A stretch of 64,000 nt of DNA from Hemicordylus capensis (lineage: Eukaryota; Chordata; Lepidosauria; Squamata; Cordylidae). Under the pieces are notes generated by a model. It had not been told where the DNA came from. It ran no database searches and saw only the letters and a list, made by a program, of their open reading frames with translations. Numbering within the stretch: position 1 is the first letter of the stretch; each line of letters opens with the position of its first letter. The DNA lies in the NCBI RefSeq assembly GCF_027244095.1, contig NC_069660.1:138187834-138251833 (forward strand), given 5' to 3'. The translations under genes were made by a program, and so were the position numbers. Below are positions 32,693 through 43,719 of the stretch, in pieces.

Positions 32693-32827
32693 CAGGGATT
32701 CTCAACGTTGGGTCCCAGATGTTTTTGGACTTCAACTCCCATAATCCCCAACCAAAGGTCTCTGGGGCTGGGGATTATGCAAGTTGAAATCCAGTAACAT
32801 CTGGGGACCCAACGTTGAGAATCTCTG
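32693..32827. mobile_element. 136-bp-type palindromic MITE
   Basis: The ends CAGGGATTCTCAACGTTGGG and (reversed) CAGAGATTCTCAACGTTGGG are nearly identical, with 'ggacttcaactcccataatc' in the arm. It is about 135 bp long. Flanks share only TAG, so the target duplication has decayed or was lost. Confidence 0.8.
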
Positions 32828-33173
32828 CTCTAGAGTATAGAAAATGGAGGGCTGGCACTTCCTTCTGCTGCTTAAACTCCCGTCCATGTATGATTGCCTG
32901 TATGGGGGAGGCTCTCTCACATTCTAGGGTCATCTGAATCATCCTATCAAGTGGTAAAGAGATTTTACCAGGCATCATGTGCATATATAAGGGGAAATGT
33001 GTGGTATGCTTGTAAATTATAACTATTGTAACAAAGTCTTACATATCACTGTATATCTAGAATCTAAGAATCTGTAAGACCAAAGCAAATGTGTAAGTGT
33101 GTTTGTGTGTGTTTAGCTTATGGTGATATATGATAGCAAATGCAGGGTATAAATATGTACCATAATAAAGCAG

Positions 33174-33300
33174 TTCTCACGAGCAGCCTAGCCCAAACTA
33201 GGGCAGCTTAACCTGGGCTAGGCTCCACACTGATCCCAGCGTTCCTACCCAGCTGGAGAACACCCTGGTGATCTTTCAAACACATTCTCATTGCTACCAG
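33174..33300. mobile_element. family A-related fragment
   Basis: CAGTTCTCACGAGCAGCC is followed by an 11-bp perfect stem AGCCTAGCCCA/TGGGCTAGGCT (about 33186-33226). This is the 'tagccc' hairpin next to the terminus of family A. The rest of the element is missing or diverged. Confidence 0.45.
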
Positions 33301-33309
33301 CAGCCCCAG

Positions 33310-35100
33310 GACATTGCAAGAAGACTAGCTGCTAGATGGAAGGAGACTTCTGCTACGATAGACCAGCAAGTGCAACATGATTCTCTTCCAGCCCTGAAAG
33401 CCAGACAGCAGAATGCATGGTTATGACAGTATCTTAATTCAGTTCCTGTTCTCATAATTTTATATCAGGTCTGTCACCGTGGAAACACTTGTCTGGGATA
33501 CTAGTTGCTGAAGTGTTGCTGAATTGAACAATACCAACTCAGAGCTGGCCTTTTGTTAGTCTTTACATTACAACAATTTAGTCAAACTTTTTCAGAAAAC
33601 TCTCGTATCTAGAGTCATGAAGTTGGGTTAATACTGAAATACCCTTCCAGTTTTCATCGTGTTTTGACAGCCTCCTGTGAAATTTTCAGCATTTTGATTA
33701 TCACATAATTGTTTTGAAGAAAAATTCCCCCTGTCAGAAATGCAGATTTTGAGACAAATCCAGAAACTCAGGAAGATTTCAGCTCAGCCCTACTCATATC
33801 TATTTATTTCCTCCAAAGACTGTTTTTACCTGTTTAAAGTACCACTTTCCTTCCAAATAAAGTGAATTTACAGAAGTCAACACTTTTAAAAATGATTTGG
33901 GTATTGATCACTTTTAATCTTCTGTTCTGAACAACTGGAAGATCTATTAGCACTTGAGTCAGCCAAGGGGGAGAAAAAAAGCAGTTCTGTTCTTTAACCT
34001 GCCCCAATTCACTTGGACATATTTTATATCTCCAGGGATTCAACCACAAAGTCCATTAGTGCATCAGCGGCCGTCAGGTCAAATCAATTGTCCCTACTAC
34101 AGACAAGGTAACCATCATTTACTGTAATTCTCTGCCGTCATGGTAGAGGAGAGGAAAGGTTAAAAGCTGTATTACCATGAGGGTGTCTCATCTATCTTTC
34201 AGTATGTAGGTAAGACCTAAACAGTGCTTAAAGAACTGAACATGTAATCGCATAGCCACAATAACCTGGATACAGACTCAGAATTGGCAGATCAAACTAT
34301 ATTTTTTCCCAGTTGAAGATCTGCTCAAGAGTAGAAAATAAAAATTCCAACTTCTTCCAAAGGGGCACATAAATAACTTTACATGTCAAGGTAATTGGTT
34401 ACATCCATGGCTGTACTGTATAGTGCCTGTGATTTCAATGAAATCCAGCATTTTGGGGATCTCATCTTTCATTTTGCAAAACAGCAAGTTCTGCAAGTTA
34501 GCCTGAATATATGTGGGCAATGCTAGTGAACTCTCAGAAGCTCACCATATAAGGGTTAAGCATGACATCCAGTGGATGGGGAATGGGGCTTTAATGAGAT
34601 GCACAGTTATTGGTTCTTCCCCTTCATGGCTACTAACATAAGAATAAATGATGCAAAGTGAGCTATGCAAAATACATGCTCACTTGCCAGTTGGAATAAA
34701 AGTCTGAACCACCTAATTTTCTTCCTTCCATCTCAATAGGCTATTTGGGCAGAGGACTGTATATCCTTTGGGATACTTAGCTCATAGGGCTGTTGTAAGG
34801 ATTAGTTCAAGATTATGCATGCGAAGTACTTGGCACATTCAAGAAGTGCAATACAAATGCTAAGTATTATTAACTGTTTAATGACATTCTGATCTCACTT
34901 GGGTTTTACTCTGCTTGAATTCTGGCAAGAATTGTGGATTCTGGAATGTTGGTGAGAGTCTATGCACCTGTCCCCGCACAATAATAATTTTAAAAACAGA
35001 ACAAAACAGAAAGTAAAACCCAGTGGCTAACATCCAGACTCATGCTATGCTCGGCCAAACAAGTTGCACCACTACAAGACTGTTCTGAAAGTTAGATTTG
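33310..35100. other. unrecognised non-coding stretch
   Basis: AT-rich and apparently low in repeats. No coding frame with a known domain is seen. Confidence 0.4.
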
Positions 35101-35104
35101 CTAA

Positions 35105-35270
35105 ATTTTTAAATTTTAAAATTGTTTTAATGGTTTTAAACTGTGTTTGAATTGTTTAGATTTTACATGGTTTTAAATTTGTTTTTAAAATGATTATATT
35201 TTGGTTTTGTAAACCACCTAGAGCTGTTGGATGGGGCAGTATAGAAATGTAATAATATATATGTAAGTTA
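35105..35270 (+). mobile_element. L2-like LINE 3' UTR tail
   Basis: A 'ttttaatggttttaaactgtg' type AT-rich run is followed by GTAAACCACCTAGAGC and GGGGCAGTATAGAAATGTAA. This is the conserved 3' terminus also seen at 17.30, 38.43 and 39.42 kb. Confidence 0.75.
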
Positions 35271-36598
35271 GGAGCTTGCCCCCCTTAAACTTTTGTGTTC
35301 CAGGAACTTGTGGAACAGGTGTGTAACTTGTGGTGAAAGTAGATCCCCACATCCCGCTCTGCTATTTTTGTGTGTGCACAACTTGGTTGCACTAGTGCAC
35401 TATTGATCTGCATGTCAGCCTGTTTGTACTCATTCCTGTGGGAACACATTAACAAAATGTGATGTCTGCGTTGAATATCATTCCCGGTTTTATACTTTTA
35501 AAATATAAAAACATCTAAACTATGCAATTCCAAAAACCAAGTGAAAATTAAAATAGGTTTAAGTAAAATAAATGTATTTTTATCTTACATGGTGCACCAT
35601 TCCAGAAATATACCTCCAGAAGAACCACAGATTCTGACCTTCTGAGTTCCACTCCAGTAAATATATCCAATAAAGTGGATAGGAAAATTCAGTAGAATCA
35701 AAATGATGTTATGACTAAGCACGATCCAATCTACAAGTCGTTTGGCTGGACCAGGGAAACTAGGCAGCCAGTGATTTGCAGCTAGGTGCATTTCATCTAC
35801 GAGTTTAGACCATTTTCACACATGTGGAAATGTCATAGTGCCTCTAAAAAATTCTAGGAATTGTAGTTGTATGTGTGCATAGGGGGTTAAATTTGGATGA
35901 CTAAATTTTAAATAAACATAATTCCCTCCACCCCAGCTTCTGAATAATACTGCCCCTTTCCAACCTTTTGGCAAATAGTCAGTTGTATTTGGCCATCTTA
36001 ATATCCGTGATGTGTTTTATCTCAGAAGCTTTGACTCATTTCCTGATCACTTGATATGTGGCAGAACATGACTGGACCCCAAGATAGCATCAAGCTATCA
36101 CAATATGTATTTTGATACAGTTCAAGGACTTCATATTCCCTTTTGTGTTTTGGTGGGGGTGTATGTGTGGGCCATTAGATCACTCCTAGTCCATTGAGAT
36201 ATTTCATTTGGTAGATGGTGAAGTTGCAGAAGCTGAAAGGATGGTTATATCTAGTTTCACACTATTGAAACAACGTCATTCAAAGCCGAGGATTTTGCCT
36301 GACTTTCTAGAAACCAGCTTGGAAGGAAGACAGAGCAGAAACATGAGTGTGCCAGTGAGAGGAAAGGGGCCTTTTTTACAGTATCAGGGTCTTATAGGTA
36401 AATGGAAGCTCTCTCCCTTGCTCTTGTTTTTGTTAGCTCCTTAAGATCTTTTACATGCATTTCCAACTTCCCCTTGAGCTGAGATGTTTCTTGGGTACAT
36501 TTCTACTCCCATTCTGATTTCCTAGAAAAGATATATCACTGGAGGCTTGTGGTGTCTTCATACTATTTGGTTTTTATAAAACACCTCTATGGTATACT

Positions 36599-36844
36599 AG
36601 CCACCTAATGGCGCAGCAGGGAAGCAACCTGCCTAGAGAGCAGGAGGCTGTTGGTTTGAATCTCCGCTGGTGTGTTTCCCAGAAACTCCTATATTAGGCA
36701 GCAGCAATATAGGAAGGTGCTGAAAGGCATCATCTCACACTGCACAGGAGGAGGCAATGGTGAACCCCTCCTGTATTCTGCCAAGAAAACCACATGGCTC
36801 TGTGGTTGCCAGGAGTCGATACTGACTCGATGGCACAACTTTTC
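36599..36844 (+). mobile_element. Sauria SINE, full length, 12-bp target duplication
   Basis: The tRNA-like head AGCCACCTAATGGCGCAGCA and the B-box region GGTTTGAATCTCCGC are followed by the body: 'aggcagcagcaatataggaa', 'ggtgctgaaaggcatcatct' and 'ggaggaggcaatggtgaacc'. The 3' end, 'ccaggagtcgatactgactcg' followed by 'atggcacaac', resembles the Bov-B LINE terminus, the known partner for this SINE. CTATGGTATACT is repeated exactly at 36587-36598 and 36845-36856. The perfect long duplication argues that this is one of the younger insertions in the window. Confidence 0.92.
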
Positions 36845-37297
36845 CTATGGTATACTTATGTTAACAACGGATAATAACAATAGCAACATGACCTGAAAAA
36901 CAGCAAATATGCAATAGAACATAAAATCACCAAAGCAGCAATATATCTACAGGTAGGGTACAGCATAATCAGCCAGAAATAGATCTCAATTTACCCTAAG
37001 TCATTTTCATAAATGACTAGGGCGACAGAGTTAAGGGACGCCTGTTGCAGATGACATGAATAGTTAACCCACTCTGTACACATTTACAGTTATGTATGTG
37101 TGTGCAGATCTTAGAAGGAAGAATCAAAGATTCATTCTGATCCAGACAGGCTTCACTGTGGCAACAGGCTTGGCAGAACCAACAAGATGAAGTCAACAGA
37201 ATAAAGTCCTGCTTTTAGTTTAGAAAAATCAAATCTACAAGTACAGGATGTACTGACTTGGCAGCAGTACATGTGAAAGATACCTACCTGTAGGTGT

Positions 37298-37911
37298 CCT
37301 TGAGAACAACAAGTTCAACATGAGCCAGCAGCGTGATGAAGCTGCTAAAAAAGCTAATGCAGTCTTAGGCTGCATTAACAAAAGCATAATGTTCAGCTCA
37401 TGAGAAACAGTCGTTCAATACTGTTTTGCACTGGCCAGACCTCACTTAGAATACTGTGATCAGTTCTGGGCCCTGCATTTAAAGAGAGACACTGATAAAC
37501 TGGAAGAGGCTCAGAGGAGTGCAGCAAAGATGGTGAGGGGTCTGGAAACCAAGTCCCTTGAGGAACGGTTGAAGGAGTTGGGTATATTTGGCTTGGGGAA
37601 GAGAAGATTAAGGGGAGATATGACCGTCTTCAAATATCAGAAGGGTTGTCATACTGAAGAAGGATCTGACTTGTTCTCTGTTCTCTGATTTAGACTAGGC
37701 ATTGGGAAGTATTTCCTAACTGTAAGGGCTGTTTGACAATGGAACAGTCTGTCTTGTGCAGTGGTAGGCTCTCCTTTGCTGGAGATTCCCAAACAGAGTC
37801 TGGACAGCTATCTGTCAGGGATGCTGCAGCAGTTTACTGCACTGGGCAAGTGGTTAGACTAGAAGACCTCTGTGGTTACTTTCAACACTAAAATTCTGTG
37901 ATTCTACCATT
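37298..37911 (+). mobile_element. CR1 LINE 3' end
   Basis: Characteristic CR1 sequence: 'gcagcgtgatgaagctgcta', 'cagacctcacttagaatactg', 'cagttctgggccctgcattt', 'ggtgaggggtctggaaacca' and 'aggaacggttgaaggagttg'. It closes with AAATTCTGTGATTCTA, the octamer-type CR1 tail (ATTCTRTG). This is the C-terminal polymerase end plus the 3' UTR. It is 5'-truncated, as is usual for CR1, and contains frame breaks. Confidence 0.92.
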
Positions 37912-37993
37912 CAAAAGCCTTTGAAAACAACAAATATGTCTTAACTACATACACTGACAGTTTCTATTTCCTGCTAAATCACTAGCTATTATA

Positions 37994-37994
37994 C

Positions 37995-38048
<54 letters not shown>
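37994..38048. repeat. (CTAT)n microsatellite
   Basis: About 13 CTAT units in an uninterrupted array. Confidence 0.97.
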
Positions 38049-38049
<1 letters not shown>

Positions 38050-38269
38050 GACTCTGGTGCACATATAGACGTCAATGCATGCACATTAGCACTAAGGCAT
38101 CATGCAGTGCGTAGACTGCCATTTCACACACTGCAGCTGCTGAGATTTATTTTGAATGTTGACAACATATCATAGGACAATTATGTTTTTCTAGTATTTT
38201 TGTTATCAAATGAAGTTCTCCACAGGAATCCATATTGACTAACTTAATTTAATTTAATTTCCCCATCTC

Positions 38270-38503
38270 TAGCAACTTAAAAAAAGGCAATTAAGACACA
38301 TTTATTCACCCAGGCTTTTAATTATATTTATTATAGTATTCATATTTTTAATATTGGGTTTTAAATGTTTTAATGTTTTAAATGATTTTAATGGTTAGTG
38401 GATTTAATGTTTTAAATGATTTTTAATTGTAAACCGCCCAGAGACGCAGGTTTTGGGTGGTATAGAAAAATTTCTAACTAACTAACTAACTAAAATGAAT
38501 GAA
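38270..38503 (+). mobile_element. L2-like LINE 3' end
   Basis: The last codons resemble 'KRQLRHIYSPRLLI' ('ggcaattaagacacatttat', then 'tcacccaggctttt'). An AT-rich 3' UTR follows, with GTAAACCGCCCAGAGACGCA, TATAGAAAAATTTC and a short (TAAC)n tail. It is a truncated copy of the family seen at 16-17.4 kb. Confidence 0.8.
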
Positions 38504-38562
38504 TGAATACTTGTTAGTTTTTGTATTAATCACTGCAAATTAATCACTCTACAAAATTAACC

Positions 38563-38900
38563 AGGCTATTCACAAGAGCAGCCCTAGCCAGGCTAGAGCA
38601 GCCCAGCTTGGGTTAGGCTGCTCATGTGGAGTGCTGGGATTGCACTTCTGGCCCCACTAGCCCGACTCTTAACCCCGTCCCTCAATCAGGCTTAGAGAGT
38701 GTGAGTGCGCCCGCAACCCCAGGACCGGGGTCTTCTTGTGTGTGTGCTTGGGCTGTGTGCAGCACACACAGCATAGAGCACCAGATTCATGGAGGAATCC
38801 CCCAATTATAACTCCAGGTATTATGGGACACCTGGAGGCTGGGACTCATTCCCCCGGCATCCAGTGATCCACACTGCTGGAAGCAGCACTTTGGGGACAG
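38563..38900 (-). mobile_element. family A-related element, antisense (diverged)
   Basis: GGCTATTCACAAGAGCAGCC opens a terminus like the right end of family A, followed by a hairpin GAGCAGCCCTAGCC/GGGTTAGGCTGCTC (about 38575-38622). The body is diverged from the five better copies, with 'cccactagcccgactcttaa' as one shared-type phrase. The other end is uncertain. Confidence 0.4.
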
Positions 38901-38974
38901 CACTTTGGAAGCAGCACTTTGTTGTCAGTGCACCAAAGAGGAGCTCCTTACTTGTCTGGGGGGAAGGTGCAATA

Positions 38975-39540
38975 CGATACAATGAATATTTATATACCGC
39001 TTTTCAATTAAAGTTTCCAAAGCTGTTTACACAGATATAAATAAACAAATAAAATGGCTCCCTGTCTCCAAAGGGCTTACAATCTAAAAAAGAAACATAA
39101 GGCAGACACCAGCAACAGCCACTGGAGGGATGCTGTGCCGGGGTTGGATAGGACCAGTTCTCTCCTTGCTAAATTTCCCCCTAATTTGAACTCTTTATTG
39201 ACCTTCAGGAGAGCCCTTATCTGTTATCTGTTTGGCCAGGCCTTCCAGGGTTTTTAAATTGTTGTGATTGTTTTTTATTGTACTGTGTTTTGTGTGTGTG
39301 TGTGTGTGTTTTTAGGGTTTTAAAATGTTTTTTTAACTGATCGTTTTATGGTATTTTTTTAAAAAAAATGTTTTTATTGTTGACTGATGTTAACTGTTTT
39401 TGTTTTGTTTGTAAACCGCCCTGAGCCAGATTGGGAGGGGCGGTATAAAAATTCAATAAATAAAAATAATAATAAAAAATAAAGAGAATCACCACTTTTA
39501 AAAGCCTCCCTCACCCTGCCCACTCTCCCCACCACTGTCA
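38975..39540 (-). mobile_element. LINE-tail-type repeat, antisense, host of a nested LINE
   Basis: 'gaatatttatataccgcttt' is the reversed form of the LINE terminus (AAGCGGTATATAAAT). The body 'atggctccctgtctccaaag' plus 'ggcttacaatctaaaaaag' and 'ggcagacaccagcaacagcc' is colinear with 59.95-60.20 kb. The break in the shared word GCTAAAT|AAAGAGAATCACC coincides with the LINE at 39175-39476. Confidence 0.65.
39175..39476 (+). mobile_element. L2-like LINE 3' end, nested
   Basis: The C-terminal codons NSLLTFRRALICYLFGQAFQ lead into a GT/T-rich 3' UTR and the terminus GTAAACCGCCCTGAGCC...GGGGCGGTATAAAAATTC with an (AATA)n tail. AAAT occurs at 39171-39174 and 39477-39480 as a short target duplication within the host repeat. 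It is strongly 5'-truncated. Confidence 0.8.
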
Positions 39541-39544
39541 CAGT

Positions 39545-40425
39545 CACATGAACAGCCTCAGTGTGTCAAGCTACATCTTTGGAGAAGGGAATTGTGCTGC
39601 CATAGACTCCGCTAAGTTCCTTGCTACTTCAGTACTAATTTACAACTTTATTATCCTAGATCATCACAATGAATTTGGCTCAGCGCTGTAACTTTCCAGG
39701 AGAGTGGGAGTGCCCTAACAGTAATCCAGTCCATCATAAAATTTCATAAGCTGGTCTCTGGAGTTGATATAGCAAACCATGATATTAATATGGCATCTTC
39801 AATAAATCCACGTTGAGTCAGTAACTATTTACAAGATTAAATGCTTAAGTGCCTCAAGGTTAATAACTACACTTCACTAAAGTTGTTGAAGGATATGAGA
39901 ACCTGGAAAGAGGTCAGAAATGTCGACGGAGATTCTCTTCCTCAGTGATAATGCTAAGTTCTCACATGGTGTCCTTTCATAAGCTGATGACAAAAGTCCT
40001 TGTGGATTGTTACTTATTTAAAAGGTGCCCCTGCCATCCTGCAAATAGCAGCAGTTATGGTTTTGTGTGCTGAGCATTCCCCCTCACTGTTGAAATTTAT
40101 ATTGTAAGCTTCTTAGGAGAGGGGCCTATCCTTTTTTGTGTATCCATTCCGTTGTGACATGTGGTGCATGTACATTGATGGTGTTGTAATACCAGCAACA
40201 ACATTGTGACGCTTACACAACATAAATGTTCTCCTCCAACTATACCATTTTAAAATGTTGGCTGTTTTTTGTTCTACAAGTACTACTTCCCAAATTGGCT
40301 TGTTCTGTTCTACTTGCTGGTACTTGTTCAGGCGAAGTATTTTCAGCATCACAATTATAATTACGGGCCAACATCCAGAGCAGCATTACATCTCCATAAT
40401 GCTGAGCTGCAGGGCTACTGTGCCT
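39545..40425. other. unrecognised non-coding stretch
   Basis: No gene is seen. 40360-40425 may already be the diverged 3' tail of the antisense LINE that follows. Confidence 0.35.
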
Positions 40426-40429
40426 CTCA

Positions 40430-41400
40430 AAGGCTTTACAAGCGATAAGCAGCACCTTGAATTGGATCGGGGGGGGGGGGATTGGCAGCCAATGTGGCTC
40501 TTTCAAAATGGGCTTAATATGCTTCCAGCAAGAGGCTCTGGAGTGAATCCTAAGGGCCACATTTTACACCAGCTCTTGAATATTGTTCAAGGGTAGCCCC
40601 AAATAGAATGCACTGCAGTGATCCAGCTGTGACGTGACTATGGCATGGATAACTGTGGCCAGATCTTCCTTCTCAAGAAAGGGGTACAGCTGGTGCACCA
40701 GCCGAAGTTGTGCAAAGAGGACCCTGTCCACTGTCTTTACATAAGTATCTAAGGGGAGTGTAACCCCATCAAGAGCTGATTGAATCTCCTTTTGCCAATT
40801 GGCTCTCCTATTGACCAACAGCACCTCCATCTTGGTTGAATTCAACCTAAGTTTACTAGACCATATCAAGGCCATCACTGCCTCCAAACCCCTGTTTAGA
40901 AAACCCATCATCTTCCTAAGACTGGATAACAAAGTGAGAGAGAGCTGAGTGTTGTCCACACATTGATGATACTTTTGCCTAAAATGAATACGAATATGAA
41001 AAATATTTATATACTGCTTTTCAACAAAAGTCCCGAAAGCGGTTTACATAGATATAAATAAATAAAACCAGACACCCTCTCTCAGAGGTCTGTTTAGATA
41101 TTAAATAGCATGGGAAACTACACTAAACCATGTGGGACCTCATAGGCCAGTGGCCAAGGGGTTGAGCAGAAGCTCCCCACCACACCACCTTCTGAACAGG
41201 GGTGCATTCCTCCTGCCTAGTTCCCTGTATAGGTGGGACAACTGTGGTTTAAGTCCCAATCCCATGTCTGAAGCCAGACTGAAAAAGGCCTACATAATCC
41301 ATATCATCCAAGATCCTCCGCAGCCACACAGCCAGAACATGCTCTATCACATTGCTTAAAAAGAGGGACTTTGAAACATGACTATAATTATCTAGATTGG
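40430..41400 (-). mobile_element. L2-like LINE, second subfamily, antisense, split
   Basis: Minus-strand reading of 40564-40959: a DNTQLSLTLLSSLRK segment (position of the catalytic box), NRGLEAVMALIWSSKLRLNS, TKMEVLLVN, LDGVTLPLDTYV, FAQLRLVHQLYPFLEKEDLA, HAIVTSQLDHCSAFYLGLPL. Spacing and motifs match the L2-like polymerase, but the sequence differs clearly from the 7.4 and 21.7 kb copies. It is interrupted at 40978-41092 by a LINE-tail-type repeat and resumes to about 41400. The catalytic aspartates are not intact. Confidence 0.75.
40978..41092 (-). mobile_element. LINE-tail-type repeat nested in LINE
   Basis: 'aatatttatatactgctttt' and 'gcggtttacatagatataaa' match the start of the repeats at 38.98 and 59.96 kb. 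It interrupts the antisense LINE between its catalytic and upstream parts. Confidence 0.6.
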
Positions 41401-41409
41401 AAAGATCAA

Positions 41410-41456
41410 TGGAAGGGTGTTTGTGTGTTTGTGTGTGTGTGTGTATATGTGTGTGT
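41410..41456. repeat. (GT)n microsatellite, imperfect
   Basis: GT/TG-rich run with TTTG and TATA interruptions. Confidence 0.85.
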
Positions 41457-41550
41457 TTAACAGTGGACTCTCCACCATCTACTTGATGATGTCTTCCTCT
41501 CCCTTAATAAGGCATTAATAATCAGTTTCAACCATCTACCTGATCATCCC

Positions 41551-41660
41551 CTGGCAGGCAGAGATGTAGCTAGGTAATTTTGTAGCCTAAACCTAATGGT
41601 GTTACGCACCCACTCTGCAAAATAAGCATAGTGTCCCTATGCACACACATCCGTGGCACA
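41551..41660. mobile_element. hAT-type terminus fragment (family F)
   Basis: CAGAGATGTAGCTAGGTAATTTTG followed by 'tagcctaaacctaatggtg' resembles the terminus at 46.95 and 51.31 kb. Only the left end is recognisable. Confidence 0.35.
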
Positions 41661-41892
41661 CCACTTGGATACGTGTGCACTTCTTACTCCCCACTCAAGG
41701 GCAAGAAAGAGAGAGAGACACACACATGCCCTCTAGCTCTTCATTGTTACTTTAGGCAGCACCAGATCCCAGCACACTCTGGTTATATTCTATCTAGTAA
41801 TCTTATTGTTGTTTAGAAGTTTGTCCCAAGGAAGATCCTCCAGAGTGTTAGGGATTAGGGTTATTAGGGAAGCAGCTATAACAAAACACACA

Positions 41893-42262
41893 TTCACTGA
41901 AGTGCTTCACATGGTTACTGTGAAACACCTCAATGAGGTCTGCAGGGAGAGTGGGCTTAGCTGCTCTCCTGATCGCAGACGATCATGCCCGGAGCCCTGG
42001 GTGGCCAGATTGGCTGCCCACACAACTATTGGCTCCGTCACGGAGTGCACACATATCCATCACGAAGCCGGTGGGGACTGCGGGGATTGGGGGCCACCCG
42101 GCCCCAGGAAGTCCCAGGATGCTACTTGCAAGTGTACGGGGCATTCTGGGGGGACCTCCGAACCCAGGAGGTACACAAGCAATAAAATGAGGTTAACGAA
42201 GCGCTCGCTCCATTAACCTCATTTAAGGGGAGGGTTAATTAGGCAGGCTAGCCACTTGGGAG
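41893..42262 (+). mobile_element. structured element, family A copy 4 (3' truncated)
   Basis: The terminal hairpin GTGCTTCACA/TGTGAAACAC (41902-41928) is followed by body words shared with other A copies: GGCTGCCCACACAACT, GGCTCCGTCACGGAG, GGGGGCCacccGGCCCC, and CCAGGATGC pairing GCATTCTGG. A central stem GAGGTTAACGAAGCG/CGCTCCATTAACCTC is also present (about 42189-42222). The right-hand terminal hairpin is missing, where a different repeat begins. Confidence 0.75.
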
Positions 42263-42264
42263 AG

Positions 42265-42925
42265 GGAAGGCCCATTATGGAGTTATGGGGCTGCTGAAAT
42301 CCCCATTATTCCCTATGGGGAAAAGCTTAAAGATGCACAAACTTCAGAAATTCTTTAAAAATCACCCCTTTCACCAATTTCTTTGAAATCTGGGTGGCAG
42401 CAGGCACCCATTGGGGCACTACCACCTGACCCACTCTTCTGCCCCCAAAACCCCTTTCTGCCCTGAATCTGCTCCAAAGATATGTCAACTTCAAAAATTC
42501 TTTATAAATCACCCCTTTGCCCTATTCCTTTTAAATCTGGGTGGAAGCTTCCTTGCACCCATTGGACACTACCACCCACCACAACCCACTCTGGGACACC
42601 CTGGTGCCACCCCATCTATGGAAATTATAACTAAGGCTCCTGAAATCCCCATGGGGAAAAGCTTAAAGATGCATAAACTTCATTTAAAAATCACCCCTTT
42701 GCCCAATTTCTTTGAAATCTGGGTGGTAGCTTCCACCCATTGGGGACTACCACCCAACCCACTTTGGCCACAAAACTGAGGTCCAAATCACTTGAATTTC
42801 CAGGTCTGAATCTGGGGTGATTTGTTTTGTACCCAAATCTAGGCAATTGAGGATAGGGGTGGTTTCTTTTGTGCACAAATCACCCAAATTGGCCAGATTC
42901 GGATACATGTTGTACATCTGTAGTT
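42265..42925. repeat. diverged tandem repeat inside a hAT-like element
   Basis: Three units share 'aaatcacccctttgccca', 'tttctttgaaatctgggtgg', 'cacccattggggactaccac' and 'ccaacccactttggc'. They start near 42342, 42490 and 42678 and so have unequal spacing (about 148 and 188 bp). A 'cccatggggaaaagcttaaa' segment also occurs twice. The right edge GATTCGGATACATGTTGTACATCTGTAG resembles a family-B-type terminus. No coding sequence is recognised. Confidence 0.7.
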
Positions 42926-42929
42926 CAGA

Positions 42930-43400
42930 GTACATGATGTCCTCATGCTGTTGATGATGTTATCCACTTCTTTAGACTGCACTAATTGAAATGAATCCAT
43001 CACAACTGGTCAAGGTTCCTGGAACCGCCAAAATCCTGTTGTCCAATTTGGTATGAATGTGAGTGACTTTATCTGCAGCAACATGAAAATAGTGGTTCCT
43101 CAGTAATGAATTTGCCACACAAAACAGCTCTGCTGACCTACACTAAGAAGATGCAATGGAGGGGGAGGGAAAAAATGTCTTCACTGCCAGACTGCCATGG
43201 AGTAGTCCATAGAAGGGGTTATAGCCTGGGTTTGGTTGGATTCATTATGTCATTCTCTAGCAATGTCCTATCCATCATCTGACTTGTTTCATTGCCCTAA
43301 ACTCCTAGGCAAATCAAGCAGCTGAGCAGTCTCCACCAAACAAGAAAGGATACTTTGGAGTGCTCTTGTTGATAGCCTAGGCTGTCGCCACATTCCAAAA
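42930..43400. other. unrecognised non-coding stretch
   Basis: No gene or clear repeat is seen. Confidence 0.35.
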
Positions 43401-43408
43401 ATCATGGC

Positions 43409-43663
43409 CAGGGGCATAACTATAATAGGGCAAGGGGAGACAGTTGTCTGAGGGCCCACTGCCTGCCCCCCCCGCCCCAGAGACAAGGCACATGACTGAC
43501 TCCCCCAGCCGCGCACCCGCCCAGTTTTCCTTCAGTTGTGTTCATCCTCCAAAATTGATCTGAGTGTTAATACCCGGAGCTACCAGAACAGCATGTCTTT
43601 CTCTAGTACCATTAATTTACAAAACCTTTAAAAAAATAATTTAGGATGATGATGTTCTATTGT

Positions 43664-43667
<4 letters not shown>
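43409..43667. mobile_element. hAT element family C, partial copy
   Basis: It starts CAGGGGCATAACTATAATAGG and stays colinear with the 12.93 kb copy through 'ggagctaccagaacagcatg' and 'tctttctctagtaccatta' to TCTATTGTGGCA. There an (AT)n array begins and the 3' half is not found. Confidence 0.75.

Positions 43668-43713
<46 letters not shown>
43667..43713. repeat. (AT)n microsatellite
   Basis: About 23 AT units flanked by TGTGGCA on the left and TGCCACA on the right. Confidence 0.97.
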
Positions 43714-43715
<2 letters not shown>

Positions 43716-43719
43716 ACAA

